DNA of 64,000 nucleotides, taken from positions 1,736,001-1,800,000 of the forward strand of contig NC_014012.1 in assembly GCF_000091325.1 (NCBI RefSeq), read 5' to 3'. The notes under the pieces were generated by a model. That model was not told the origin of the DNA and made no database searches. It saw only the letters and a program-made list of their open reading frames with translations. Position 1 is the stretch's first letter. The number at the start of each line of letters is the position of its first letter. The translations under genes and the position numbers were made by a program. This document shows positions 8,294 to 17,342 of this stretch, in pieces. Origin of the DNA: Shewanella violacea DSS12. GTDB lineage: Bacteria > Pseudomonadota > Gammaproteobacteria > Enterobacterales > Shewanellaceae.

Positions 8294-11266
8294 TTAGAAA
8301 GTATAACGAGCACCTAAGCTGTAACGTGCTCCACCTTGCTCTAGGTTCCATAGCTGAGCACCACTGCGGGCATGAGAACGGAAGCCTTCACCGGTAATAT
8401 TGATACCATCGAGTGAAACGTTGAAGTTCTCAAATACTTCATAAGAGATAGTGAGGTCAATCTGTTGATGTGCTTCTGTAAATACTGGATCTTGGCCATT
8501 AATGCCAGACAAGAACTCATCGCGCCAGTTATAGGCTATACGAGTTTGAAAACCAAAGTTCTCATACATTAACACCAAGTTAGCCGTATCACTCAAGCCA
8601 AACAGGGCAAATTGAGCTTCTCCTGGGTCCGCCGTAATATCATAACCTACATCGCCATTGACAGTAGTGTAGTTCGCCTGAGCACCAAAACCTGTATCGC
8701 CGAAGAAGTGCTGTACAGCAAGCTCAAAACCATTGATTTTGGCCTCTTGATTGTTGACTGGTGCACTGGTTTCAAAATCCATCAAGGGATCATCATTGTT
8801 GGCGATAGCCGTGTAGTTGTTTTCAAACCACTCGTTAGTCTGAGAGCCATAAGCGACCCCTAAGTCATTAGCCGCGACCATAGAAAACAGTGTGGTATCG
8901 GTTACCGACTCACCTAATGCTTCTAAGTCTGCAATAGCTTGAGCCGCTCGAGGGCCGTTACTGGGATCTCTTAAACCGTACTGATTCTTGACTTCAGGCT
9001 CATTACCGATGAAGTTGCTTACACGCTTCTCGTAGTATCCGATAGAGGCATAACTTGCATCATCGAAATACCATTCTGCTGAGACATCAAAGTTATCAGA
9101 TTCGAAAGGAACGAGTGCAGGGTTACCACTCGACGCGCCACCAGGTAGAGAGCCTGCCAATATAGATGGTGCCGTAGGTCCACCTAGACCTATAACTGCC
9201 GCGCTTAAGTCATTGTATGATGGACGTGAAATTGTTTTACTATATGAAAAGCGTGCAACCACATCGTCAATGACTTCGATATCAAAATCTAAGTTAGGTA
9301 ATAAATGACTGTAACTTGAATCAATTGAGACGGGATTACTGTCTGTGATAGCGCCTTGTTGAACTGAGAAGTCGTTGTTACTGTCCCAATGTACGGCAGT
9401 CGGTATTGCCGTATTAGAAGTCGAAGTGATGTCGGTTCTTTCATAACGAAGACCAATAACGACATTGTACGGCATATCACCTAAGTCACCGGACAGGTCG
9501 AGCTGCACATAAGCCGCATTGATATCTTCTTTAATCAAGCTATCGGTGGAGATGGCATCTATGCTACCAAAGTCAAAGCCATATTTATCAGCTGCCCATG
9601 CGCCCACTTCAGATGCGCTACCGGTAAAGCCCTGAGTCCAGCCTCCTGCAGTGCTGTAGTCATCAAATTCGTTGGCAAAATCAATCGGAGAGAGGTAACC
9701 GTCAGGTAGCTCACCAGGATTGGAAATACCCCAACCGCCCATCTCGGTCATGAGATCTCTCTGGACCGTATGACTCGACATGGAACGTGACTCGATACCA
9801 AAATCGATGCCGCCATTATCAAACTCGTATGAACCGTCCAGACGAATTTGGGTGATATCGGTCTCATGTGAGTACTCATCTCTATCTAACATAGATGTAC
9901 CGACATCTCCCGCATCCAGGACACCATTAGTATTTAAGCCTGGGCGGGTCGAGTCATTAAAATCAACCTGCATTAATGGTAGTCCACCATTAAAAATACC
10001 AGTTTGACCTGCAACAACGTTGGCACCAAGGCCCACATTGATCCAGCTACCATATGCAGCGTTCGGGCTTCGCTTGGCTTTCGAGTCATGGACATCTAAG
10101 CTTAGCTTGAAGTCATCGGAGACGTCATAGCTCAAATTCAAGCCGATAGAGTTATTCTCATTAAGGGTGTTGCCTTCTTGCAGTGCTAAGCCTAAATCTC
10201 TAGGGTCCTGCCAACGTCTATCTTCACTATGAATAATCGGCGTTTTTACTGTCTCGTTATCGAAAGTGAAGTCGGTTTTAAACGAATCCATCCAGATAGA
10301 TTGCTCAGCCCTGTGCTCTATGGTTTCTAGCTGAGAGTAAGTGTAATCTAAGGTCGCAGTAAAGGCATCAATAGGCCTAAACTGCAGGGTTAATTGCGCA
10401 TTATCACGGGTGCGTTCTCTATCAGCTACTGTGTAGCGAATATCTGAGGGCAGGGCGTGAAGCTGACCCATTGCAGGTGGATTGTTGAGTACAATCTTAT
10501 CGCCATCTTGAGCTGTGGTTGGGGTATTAGGTACTGTTCCATCCCAAGCTGAAGTACGCCAGTCAGAAACAAATGCTCCTACTGCTGCGTTGTGACGCAC
10601 CTGATGACTGGCAGTCAATGAGATACCAAACATCTCACTATCATCAGTCCAGCTGAGGAGACCCGACAGCTCGGGTGTTATATCATCACCCACACGGTTG
10701 GTGGTGTCGTATAATGCCTTAGCACCTATACTGACTTTGAGTCCCGGATCGCTTAATGGCTTTCTGGTGATAATGTTAATGGTGCCGCCAATCCCACCTG
10801 ACGCTATGTTGGCCTTACCTGTTTTGTATACTTCAACGGCGCTAACACTCTCAGATGCAAGGTTTGCAAAGTCAAATGCTCGGCTACTACCGTCGCCGGC
10901 ACCAGGCATCGCACGGCCGTTTAGGGTTACCATGTTGTATTGTGGGCCGAAACCACGAATCGTGACCTGACTGCCTTCACCGTTATTGCGGTCTATAGAC
11001 ACACCTGTGATGCGTTGCAGAGATTCAGCTAAGTTAGAATCTGGGAACTTACCAATATCTTCAGCGGTAATGGCGTCAACAACACCGCTAGCACTTCTTT
11101 TCAGGTCAGTAGACTTGACTAAACTACCACGAATACCTGTTACAGCGATGACTTCAATTTCTTGTTCTTCGGCTGCATATACAGGCGTGAGTGCAGTGGC
11201 ACTTATTGCAAGTGATAGGCTAGTAGCTAATGCTGTTTTCTTAAATTTTTTATGTTGCATATCCAT
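8294..11266 (-). CDS. TonB-dependent outer-membrane receptor (carbohydrate type)
   Basis: 990 residues with an N-terminal signal peptide ending near PVYAAEE. Plug domain at about 35-160 (EIEVIAVTGIRGSLVKS as TonB-box region, SLQRITGVSIDRNNGEGSQ, then VTIRGFGPQYNMVTLNGR). A long beta-barrel follows, ending in an aromatic residue (GARYTF). The plug layout and length fit the large TonB receptors of Xanthomonas, Caulobacter and Shewanella that import oligosaccharides. Context supports a beta-glucoside ligand: the minus-strand genes upstream encode a LacI regulator, a GPH symporter and a GH1 beta-glucosidase, and the promoter region carries LacI-type palindromes. It is probably first gene of a receptor-halogenase-halogenase transcript. 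The halogenase partners leave open an aromatic glycoside as substrate. Confidence 0.9.
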   Translation of the reverse strand: MDMQHKKFKKTALATSLSLAISATALTPVYAAEEQEIEVIAVTGIRGSLVKSTDLKRSASGVVDAITAEDIGKFPDSNLAESLQRITGVSIDRNNGEGSQVTIRGFGPQYNMVTLNGRAMPGAGDGSSRAFDFANLASESVSAVEVYKTGKANIASGGIGGTINIITRKPLSDPGLKVSIGAKALYDTTNRVGDDITPELSGLLSWTDDSEMFGISLTASHQVRHNAAVGAFVSDWRTSAWDGTVPNTPTTAQDGDKIVLNNPPAMGQLHALPSDIRYTVADRERTRDNAQLTLQFRPIDAFTATLDYTYSQLETIEHRAEQSIWMDSFKTDFTFDNETVKTPIIHSEDRRWQDPRDLGLALQEGNTLNENNSIGLNLSYDVSDDFKLSLDVHDSKAKRSPNAAYGSWINVGLGANVVAGQTGIFNGGLPLMQVDFNDSTRPGLNTNGVLDAGDVGTSMLDRDEYSHETDITQIRLDGSYEFDNGGIDFGIESRSMSSHTVQRDLMTEMGGWGISNPGELPDGYLSPIDFANEFDDYSTAGGWTQGFTGSASEVGAWAADKYGFDFGSIDAISTDSLIKEDINAAYVQLDLSGDLGDMPYNVVIGLRYERTDITSTSNTAIPTAVHWDSNNDFSVQQGAITDSNPVSIDSSYSHLLPNLDFDIEVIDDVVARFSYSKTISRPSYNDLSAAVIGLGGPTAPSILAGSLPGGASSGNPALVPFESDNFDVSAEWYFDDASYASIGYYEKRVSNFIGNEPEVKNQYGLRDPSNGPRAAQAIADLEALGESVTDTTLFSMVAANDLGVAYGSQTNEWFENNYTAIANNDDPLMDFETSAPVNNQEAKINGFELAVQHFFGDTGFGAQANYTTVNGDVGYDITADPGEAQFALFGLSDTANLVLMYENFGFQTRIAYNWRDEFLSGINGQDPVFTEAHQQIDLTISYEVFENFNVSLDGINITGEGFRSHARSGAQLWNLEQGGARYSLGARYTF

Positions 11267-11324
11267 CTTCCCCGGGAATTATTGAATCATAGTTATGATT
11301 ATTAATTTAGTTTTATTAGGTTAA

Positions 11325-11338
11325 TGTAAGCGCTTTCA
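11325..11338. promoter_or_regulatory. LacI-type operator upstream of the TonB receptor (proximal)
   Basis: TGTAAGCGCTTTCA, a near-palindrome with the AAGCGCTT core, 58 bases before the receptor start. Its reverse complement is identical to the site at 15899-15912 in the glucosidase/permease promoter region. Confidence 0.7.
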
Positions 11339-11379
11339 AAACGGCTTAAAAAAAGAAGGAGTGGTTCGTAGTTCAAATT

Positions 11380-11393
11380 TGTAAGCGCTTACA
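11380..11393. promoter_or_regulatory. LacI-type operator upstream of the TonB receptor (distal)
   Basis: TGTAAGCGCTTACA, a perfect 14-bp palindrome about 114 bases before the receptor start. The centres of this and the proximal site are 55 bases apart (about five helical turns), a spacing that would allow cooperative binding or looping. The rest of the 457-base gap (11394-11724) shows nothing I can identify. Confidence 0.75.
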
Positions 11394-11724
11394 CAAGGCT
11401 AGGGTAATCGAAGTTAGTAGTCAACACTTGTGTTACTTTATTTTAACAAGGTGGTGGTTTTATATGGATACCTAATCTATGAGTCTGTTGTTTTATTGCC
11501 TTGATTCGGTGGTGCTGAGATTATGTGACTTGGATTTATTGTTGTTTTGTGGGGATACAGATGACTGGCTATAGGTAAACTATTTGGCTCAGCAAGCTAG
11601 CTTGATGCTAGAAAAGAGTCTTTCACAAGGGTCAAGGACGTTAGCACGGGTGGGGAGGCAAGTCAGGCTGTAGGAGCTGGTAAGTATTGGAGCGCGGCAT
11701 GTAAAATACCGCTTGTGGAGTCGA

Positions 11725-12723
11725 TTAAAGTGAGCTTATGGAATCTCTTAGTATCAATGCAGGGTTAAACATATTTTTAATCGATAACGATTTATTTTTA
11801 TAGGTATTTCTTAAAACCCATCGAGCCGCCATATGTCCCATCTCTGCTATCGGGTAATTGATTGTTGAGAGTTTAGGATAGATATAATTGGCTAAAATTA
11901 TATTATCGAAGCCCACAATGGAGACTTGGGAAGGTATCTCTACATTGAGCTGTCTGGCGGCATCCATGGCTCCTGCGGCCATCTCATCGTTAGCACATAC
12001 AAGCGCGGTAAATGATCGCTCTGCTTTCATCAAGGCTTGAAATCCTCGGCTGCCACCTGTTTCCAAGTAATCTCCCTCATAAACCAGAGAGGGATCAAAC
12101 TCTAAACCTGATTCGGCTAATGCCTGTTTGTAACCCGCTAACCGAGCTTGGGTATCGACCTTCCAGAAGGGGCCTGAAATATAGGCCAGCGCCGTGTGGC
12201 CCGATTCAATCATGGCCTTGGTTGCCAGGTAGCCACCTAACTGGTTATCTAAATAGATGCATGAGTCTTTAAGTTCTGCAATGTAGCGGTTAATGAGTAC
12301 TATCGGTGTTGAGCCTTGACTCAACTCAATCAAATATTCATCTGAGACCGCCTCTACATGTAATATGAGCGCATCACAACGGCGATCGATTAAAAATTCG
12401 ATACCCTCTTTTTCACTCTCTTCATCGCTGTGACCAGCTGCAATGATGACATGTTTCTTTGCGGTACGTAGCTCAGCTTCTATACCACTCATCATGGCAC
12501 CATAGAAGGGACCGTGGAGTTCAGAAACCAGTACTCCGATACTATTAGAGCGACTAGAGGCGAGAGATTGTGCGATAGCGTTCGGCCTGTAATCGAGCTG
12601 CTTCATGGCATCGAGCACCTTGTTCTCGGTTTTTTCGCTCACCTTAGTATTTTTATTCATTACTCTGGAGACAGTGGCTAATGACACTCCAGCTAGCACA
12701 GAGACATCATAAATTGTTGCCAT
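11725..12723 (-). CDS. LacI-family transcriptional regulator of the sugar locus
   Basis: 332 residues from the chosen start. N-terminal LacI helix-turn-helix (MATIYDVSVLAGVSLATVSR) with hinge region PNAIAQSLASSRSNSIGVLV, then a periplasmic-binding-protein-like effector domain (about 60-330) with NDEMAAGAMDAARQL and VSIVGFDN. The ATG at 12723 is preferred over one eight codons upstream because LacI proteins usually begin MATIYDV and an AAGG lies just upstream of it. It sits between the GPH symporter gene and the TonB receptor, and is the natural candidate to bind the TGTAAGCGCTTACA-type sites. A beta-glucoside or glucose-related inducer is inferred from context. Confidence 0.88.
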   Translation of the reverse strand: MATIYDVSVLAGVSLATVSRVMNKNTKVSEKTENKVLDAMKQLDYRPNAIAQSLASSRSNSIGVLVSELHGPFYGAMMSGIEAELRTAKKHVIIAAGHSDEESEKEGIEFLIDRRCDALILHVEAVSDEYLIELSQGSTPIVLINRYIAELKDSCIYLDNQLGGYLATKAMIESGHTALAYISGPFWKVDTQARLAGYKQALAESGLEFDPSLVYEGDYLETGGSRGFQALMKAERSFTALVCANDEMAAGAMDAARQLNVEIPSQVSIVGFDNIILANYIYPKLSTINYPIAEMGHMAARWVLRNTYKNKSLSIKNMFNPALILRDSISSL

Positions 12724-12879
12724 ATTTTTACCTTGTTGTGCTTTCATGATTATTTGTTGCTATCTTATTCTTTACCTTGCTAATTTACCAAAGTTTTAGC
12801 AGATATTTATACCCGATCATTGAGGATTAATTATCAAATCTTCAAAAGTTAGTTAGCCTTGTGTTTATTTATTTACATT

Positions 12880-14427
12880 TTACCCTAGGGACTGGTTCAG
12901 TCTACGGTCATTGAGTGCATCACCTATAACCTGATTTTGTTTACAGCTAAGGGGATAAAACACCATTAATGCCGCACCGATAAACGCAAATATGGCTGGG
13001 ATCCAACTCATGAGTAGTTGCATCGCGGGCAGAGATGCTTCTATGGTGGTTTTATCCATACCGCTATATCCGTAACTGGCTAGTACCACGAGTACCAGAG
13101 CTCCGGCAAATCCACCTCCTGTCTTTTGAACGAAGGTTCCCGCCGAGTAGATGAGTCCGGTAGCACGGCGACCATTCTTCCATTCTGAATAGTCGGCGGA
13201 GTCTCCCAACATGGTAAAAAATAGGGTTGGCATCATGGCTGCAAAGAATTCGGCGGCACAACCTAGAGTGAAAATTGCGGTTATATTGCCCTTAGGTACC
13301 CAGTAAAATCCGGCCGTTAACGAGCCACTGAGTAATAATGCTGTGATAAATAGATTACGTTTACCTAATTTTTTAGACAGATAGCCTGTCGATAATGCGC
13401 CTAAGATTGAAACCAGCAGCAGGGCGATAAAATATTTTCCGGCCATGAGTTCATCACCGATCTGATATTTAAAGTAGTAAGCGATAGCTCCGTATTTAAT
13501 ACCGTTAAACATCATAGTTAAAAAACCTATGCCTAACAGGATTAACCATGGCTTATTCGTCAGCAGATCGATCATATCACGTTGGGTTCGGCTGATATCA
13601 TCCGAGGTGTTGTTGATTAATCGTTTGATTAAGGCCCACATGCCAGTCATTACTAGCACGAAAAATATTCCGCTAGGCAGATCCCTATAATAGAAAAACA
13701 GGGTCATCGCGAGTAATGGCATGATGATAAATGGCAGGTTCTTGAGCAGATCTTTAATCTCAGAGCCCAAATTATTGCTTGTATCAAGCGCCGGGGTCAC
13801 TCTCTCCTTGGTGGTGGTAAAGGTGATCAACATTAAGACGATCAATAGACCAGCAAACAGATACATGGAGTATTGGTAACCTTTAGCATCGTCACCAGCG
13901 CCAAAATAGGCGACTAAATCAGGTAGAAAGCCCATCACTAACAGTCCACCACCGAATGCGCCGGCGAAACGAAACCCCGATAAACTGGTTCGTTCGGTGT
14001 CGCTGGCTGTCATTACGCCCATTAACGCGGAATAGGGGACATTATTGAGGGTATAAGCCAAGGTTAAACCTATATAAGTGACATAGGCATAGATCAATTT
14101 ATTTTGTGGATTCAAATCTGGGGTCGTGAAACATAAGACCATAAATAGTGCCAGAAAAGGGGTGGACCATAAGATCCAGGGGCGGAACTTGCCCCATCGG
14201 GTAGATGTACGGTCGGCAACCATGCCCATAATTATGTCGGTGACACCATCGGATAAACGCACGACTAAAAATAGCATGGCCGCAGCCGCTGCGGTTAAAC
14301 CAAATGTGTCAGTATAAAATACGGCTAAATAAGCCAAGGCGCCTCGCCAAACTAAGTTGGCGGCAGCATCGCCCATGGCATAACCCAATTTTTCTTTAAT
14401 TAAGAGTTTACTCATTACTGGCTCCAC
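12880..14427 (-). CDS. GPH-family sugar:cation symporter (MFS)
   Basis: 515 residues with about twelve hydrophobic segments. The N-terminus (KLLIKEKLGYAMGDAAANLV), DGVTDIIMGMVADRTSTRWGKFRPWILW and YSEWKNGRRATGLIYSAGTF are hallmarks of the glycoside-pentoside-hexuronide:cation symporter family (MelB/LacS group). It should carry a glycoside across the inner membrane with H+ or Na+. The gene starts 12 bases after the glucosidase stop codon, so the two are co-transcribed, which points to a beta-glucoside as cargo. A long hydrophilic insert (about 210-280) separates the two halves, slightly longer than in MelB. Confidence 0.88.
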   Translation of the reverse strand: MEPVMSKLLIKEKLGYAMGDAAANLVWRGALAYLAVFYTDTFGLTAAAAAMLFLVVRLSDGVTDIIMGMVADRTSTRWGKFRPWILWSTPFLALFMVLCFTTPDLNPQNKLIYAYVTYIGLTLAYTLNNVPYSALMGVMTASDTERTSLSGFRFAGAFGGGLLVMGFLPDLVAYFGAGDDAKGYQYSMYLFAGLLIVLMLITFTTTKERVTPALDTSNNLGSEIKDLLKNLPFIIMPLLAMTLFFYYRDLPSGIFFVLVMTGMWALIKRLINNTSDDISRTQRDMIDLLTNKPWLILLGIGFLTMMFNGIKYGAIAYYFKYQIGDELMAGKYFIALLLVSILGALSTGYLSKKLGKRNLFITALLLSGSLTAGFYWVPKGNITAIFTLGCAAEFFAAMMPTLFFTMLGDSADYSEWKNGRRATGLIYSAGTFVQKTGGGFAGALVLVVLASYGYSGMDKTTIEASLPAMQLLMSWIPAIFAFIGAALMVFYPLSCKQNQVIGDALNDRRLNQSLG

Positions 14428-14439
14428 TTATTATTATCT

Positions 14440-15783
14440 TTATCGGTTGCTGATGAGATCTCTATACGCTAAACCGCTGGATTTAATTGTTCGTTTTTGA
14501 GTTTCATAATCGACATAGACGATACCGAAACGCTTAAGATATCCCTCAGCCCATTCAAAATTGTCCATCAAGCTCCAGGCAAAGTATCCTCGAATGTCGA
14601 CGCCTTGCTCTATGGCTAAATTAACGGCTCTGAGATGGTCTTGATAGTAATTGATCCTGTCTTTATCTCTTACTTCTCCATCTGTTAGCTTATCAGCCAT
14701 GGCGGCGCCGTTCTCTGTGATATACACAGGCGGGAGTTTGTAGGTCATATTTAACGAGGTAAGCAGTTCCGTTAAGCCTCTGGGGTAGATCTCCCATCCT
14801 ATGTCTGTATGTAAGGCCGTATCGTTAGGCACTTGTTCGAATATGTCTTGTTCATTAGCCTTATAGATCAGACGGGTGTAATAGTTTACACCGAGGAAAT
14901 CTAATGGCTGGGAGATGATGTCTAAGTCGCCATCATGGATATCAGGCCTGACATCTATGGGGAGAGATTCCAGTAGGTCTGGATAAGCGCCATCCAGAAT
15001 AGGTTTTATATACCATTGATTCATATAGTCATCGGCGTATTTGGTGGCAGCAAGATCCGCCGCATCTTCGCTGTTTGCATAGCAAGGGGTGAAATTGAGT
15101 ACGATTCCGTTAAGTGAGTCGGGGCTATTTATCTGCAACACCTTCATCGCTAAGCCATGGGCTAACAGTAGATGGTGGGCTGCGGTTCTGCCGGCCTTTG
15201 CATTTGCAATACCCGGTGCATGAACACCCACTTCATAACCTAAATAAGCACTACAAAATGGCTCATTGAGCGTGGCGTAGGAGTAGACCCTGTTACCGAA
15301 AGCTGTGGATATTTTGTCGGCATAATCACGAAACAGATAGGCCGTTTCACGATTTAACCAGCCGCCGTTATCCTCTATGTATTGAGGGAGATCCCAGTGA
15401 TAAAGGGTGACGAAAACTTTGATATTAAGCTGGTTTAATTTATCTAATAGCTTGATATAAAAATTTACGCCTTGCTCATTCAGGCTGGCGTCTCGATTCA
15501 TCACTCGGCCCCAAGATATCGATAATCGGTAGGCGTCGACATTTAGACTATTGATAAGATCAATATCTTGCTCCCATAGATTGACATGGTCACAGGCGAT
15601 TAACCCATCCGATTGATCGATAATGGTGCCTGTTTTTTTACAAAAAGTGTCCCAAATATTAGTCAGTCGGGAATCTGCACTTCCCTCAATTTGGAATGAA
15701 GCGGTTGCGACACCGTAAGTAAATTGGGTCGATAACATCGCAGAGTTCTTAGGTAATTGTATTTTCATCACAGTAATCAACAT
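14440..15783 (-). CDS. GH1 beta-glucosidase
   Basis: 447 residues, the normal length for a cytoplasmic GH1 enzyme; no signal peptide. N-terminal FTYGVATASFQIEGS substrate-binding motif, acid/base Glu in TLNEPF (family TFNEP) and nucleophile Glu in VYITENGAA (family ITENG). YFAWSLMDNFEWAEGY provides the aglycone/sugar-binding Trp block. It hydrolyses beta-linked glucosides delivered by the adjacent symporter. Start codon is uncertain between the ATG at 15783 and an in-frame ATG at 15768 (MKIQLPK); neither has a good ribosome site. First gene of the leftward operon; a LacI-type operator sits in the divergent promoter region. Confidence 0.93.
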   Translation of the reverse strand: MLITVMKIQLPKNSAMLSTQFTYGVATASFQIEGSADSRLTNIWDTFCKKTGTIIDQSDGLIACDHVNLWEQDIDLINSLNVDAYRLSISWGRVMNRDASLNEQGVNFYIKLLDKLNQLNIKVFVTLYHWDLPQYIEDNGGWLNRETAYLFRDYADKISTAFGNRVYSYATLNEPFCSAYLGYEVGVHAPGIANAKAGRTAAHHLLLAHGLAMKVLQINSPDSLNGIVLNFTPCYANSEDAADLAATKYADDYMNQWYIKPILDGAYPDLLESLPIDVRPDIHDGDLDIISQPLDFLGVNYYTRLIYKANEQDIFEQVPNDTALHTDIGWEIYPRGLTELLTSLNMTYKLPPVYITENGAAMADKLTDGEVRDKDRINYYQDHLRAVNLAIEQGVDIRGYFAWSLMDNFEWAEGYLKRFGIVYVDYETQKRTIKSSGLAYRDLISNR

Positions 15784-15898
15784 GTATTAAATTTAAGTAA
15801 GGCAGTAACTTGTACTGCCGCGTGTATTGGCAACCTTGATTGAAATCGCTTAGGTAATCGTTCAAAAAAATTGCAATTCGTTATAAGTATGTTATAAA

Positions 15899-15912
15899 TG
15901 AAAGCGCTTACA
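15899..15912. promoter_or_regulatory. LacI-type operator in the glucosidase/permease divergent promoter
   Basis: TGAAAGCGCTTACA, identical in reverse complement to the receptor-proximal site 11325-11338. It lies between the start codons of the leftward glucosidase gene and the rightward permease gene, so a single site may control both. Confidence 0.7.
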
Positions 15913-16055
15913 TCAACATAGAGGGTTGAGTGTTAAAAATCAATATATTTGTTTGATGCTGTTAACACTTGTATTCCTGTGTGCTGTAAAGCCCACAATA
16001 TATTGAAGACACAATGCTCCTATCAGTAAATGACTAAATTAATCAGGGGATATGT

Positions 16056-17342
16056 ATGGTTGCAATACCTTCAACATCGGAAAAAGAGACGGGCATAATA
16101 GGTGAGAGGAAAAATTATCATTTCTCGTTGACCTGTTTGACTTCGCTATTTTTTATCTGGGGTTTGATCACTAGCTTAAATGATATTTTAATCCCCTATC
16201 TTAAGGGGATGTTCGAACTCAGTTATACCCAAGCCATGTTGATACAATTTTGCTTCTTCGGCGCTTATTTTATCGTTTCCATACCTGCCGGGGTTTTGGT
16301 AAGCAAGATAGGCTATCAAAAAGGCATAGTGTTTGGATTGATTATTGCCGGAGTCGGGGCTTTGGCATTTTATCCGATAGCCACAACGGGTTCTTATTAT
16401 GCTTTTTTAACTGCTTTGTTTGTCTTAGCGGCGGGCATCACCCTGTTACAGGTCTCGGCTAATCCCTATGTGAGTGTACTGGGAGAGTCCAAAACGGCTT
16501 CTTCCAGATTGACTATGACTCAGGCATTCAACTCTTTAGGGGCAACCTTAGCTCCGATTTTTGGTGGTTGGCTCATCTTATCTTCGATGTCCAAGAGTGA
16601 AGCTGTGGTTCAACATAGCCAAAATCAGGCTCTAGCGGTACAAACACCTTATCTTATATTGGCTACAGCGCTGTTTTTAATGGCGCTTATTTTTGCTTTA
16701 TTAAAACTGCCCAAGGTCGAAAGTGGCCAGGAGCAAACGAGGACCAAGTCACCAGGTTCTCCCTGGCAGTCCAGGAATTTGGTATTAGGTGCTATTGCTA
16801 TCTTCGTCTATGTTGGGGCTGAAGTTGGCATAGGCAGTTTACTGATAAATTTTGCTGCCATGGATAGTATTGCCGGACTCGAAGAGATTGAGGCGGCTAA
16901 ATATGTGACTTACTACTGGGCAGGGGCCATGATTGGCCGCTTCATTGGCTCCTTAGTCATGCAGAAAATCTCGGCGGGTAAAGTTTTAGGTTTTAATGCC
17001 ATCTGCGCTGGAGCACTTGTACTCGTCGCCACTTTCTCATCTGGGATGATAGCGCTGTGGGCCATCATCTTAGTGGGATTATGCAATTCAATTATGTTCC
17101 CTAGTATATTTACCTTAGCGCTCAGAGGCCTTAAACAGCATACCAGCCGAGGTTCTGGCATCTTGTGTCTTGCTATCGTAGGAGGTGCAATTATCCCCGT
17201 TTTACAAGGTGTCATCGCCGATTTGGCTGGGATTCAGATTTCATTCTTATTACCAGTACTCTGTTTTGCATATATTGCTTTTTATGGCTTGGTGGGGAGC
17301 CAGTTAATTAGCCGGGAAAATGTAGCAAGTTTATGTAGGTGA
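16056..17342 (+). CDS. gluP: GluP/FucP-family sugar permease (MFS)
   Basis: 428 residues, about twelve membrane segments. SLFFIWGLITSLNDILIPYLKG and QLSYTQAML-IQFCFFGAYF-like blocks (here ELSYTQAMLIQFCFFGAYF), plus LQVSANPYVSVLG and NSIMFPSIFTLALRGL, are typical of the glucose/galactose:H+ symporter (FucP/GluP) family. It is divergent from the glucosidase operon and shares the LacI-type operator, so its likely cargo is glucose released from or accompanying the beta-glucosides. The symbol follows the common family name; galactose or another hexose cannot be excluded. Confidence 0.85.
   Translation: MVAIPSTSEKETGIIGERKNYHFSLTCLTSLFFIWGLITSLNDILIPYLKGMFELSYTQAMLIQFCFFGAYFIVSIPAGVLVSKIGYQKGIVFGLIIAGVGALAFYPIATTGSYYAFLTALFVLAAGITLLQVSANPYVSVLGESKTASSRLTMTQAFNSLGATLAPIFGGWLILSSMSKSEAVVQHSQNQALAVQTPYLILATALFLMALIFALLKLPKVESGQEQTRTKSPGSPWQSRNLVLGAIAIFVYVGAEVGIGSLLINFAAMDSIAGLEEIEAAKYVTYYWAGAMIGRFIGSLVMQKISAGKVLGFNAICAGALVLVATFSSGMIALWAIILVGLCNSIMFPSIFTLALRGLKQHTSRGSGILCLAIVGGAIIPVLQGVIADLAGIQISFLLPVLCFAYIAFYGLVGSQLISRENVASLCR

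Noticed and set aside
9780..11285. Plus-strand ORFs of 75-99 codons opposite the TonB receptor
   Set aside because: Shadows of a clear 990-residue gene; no ribosome sites or recognisable domains.
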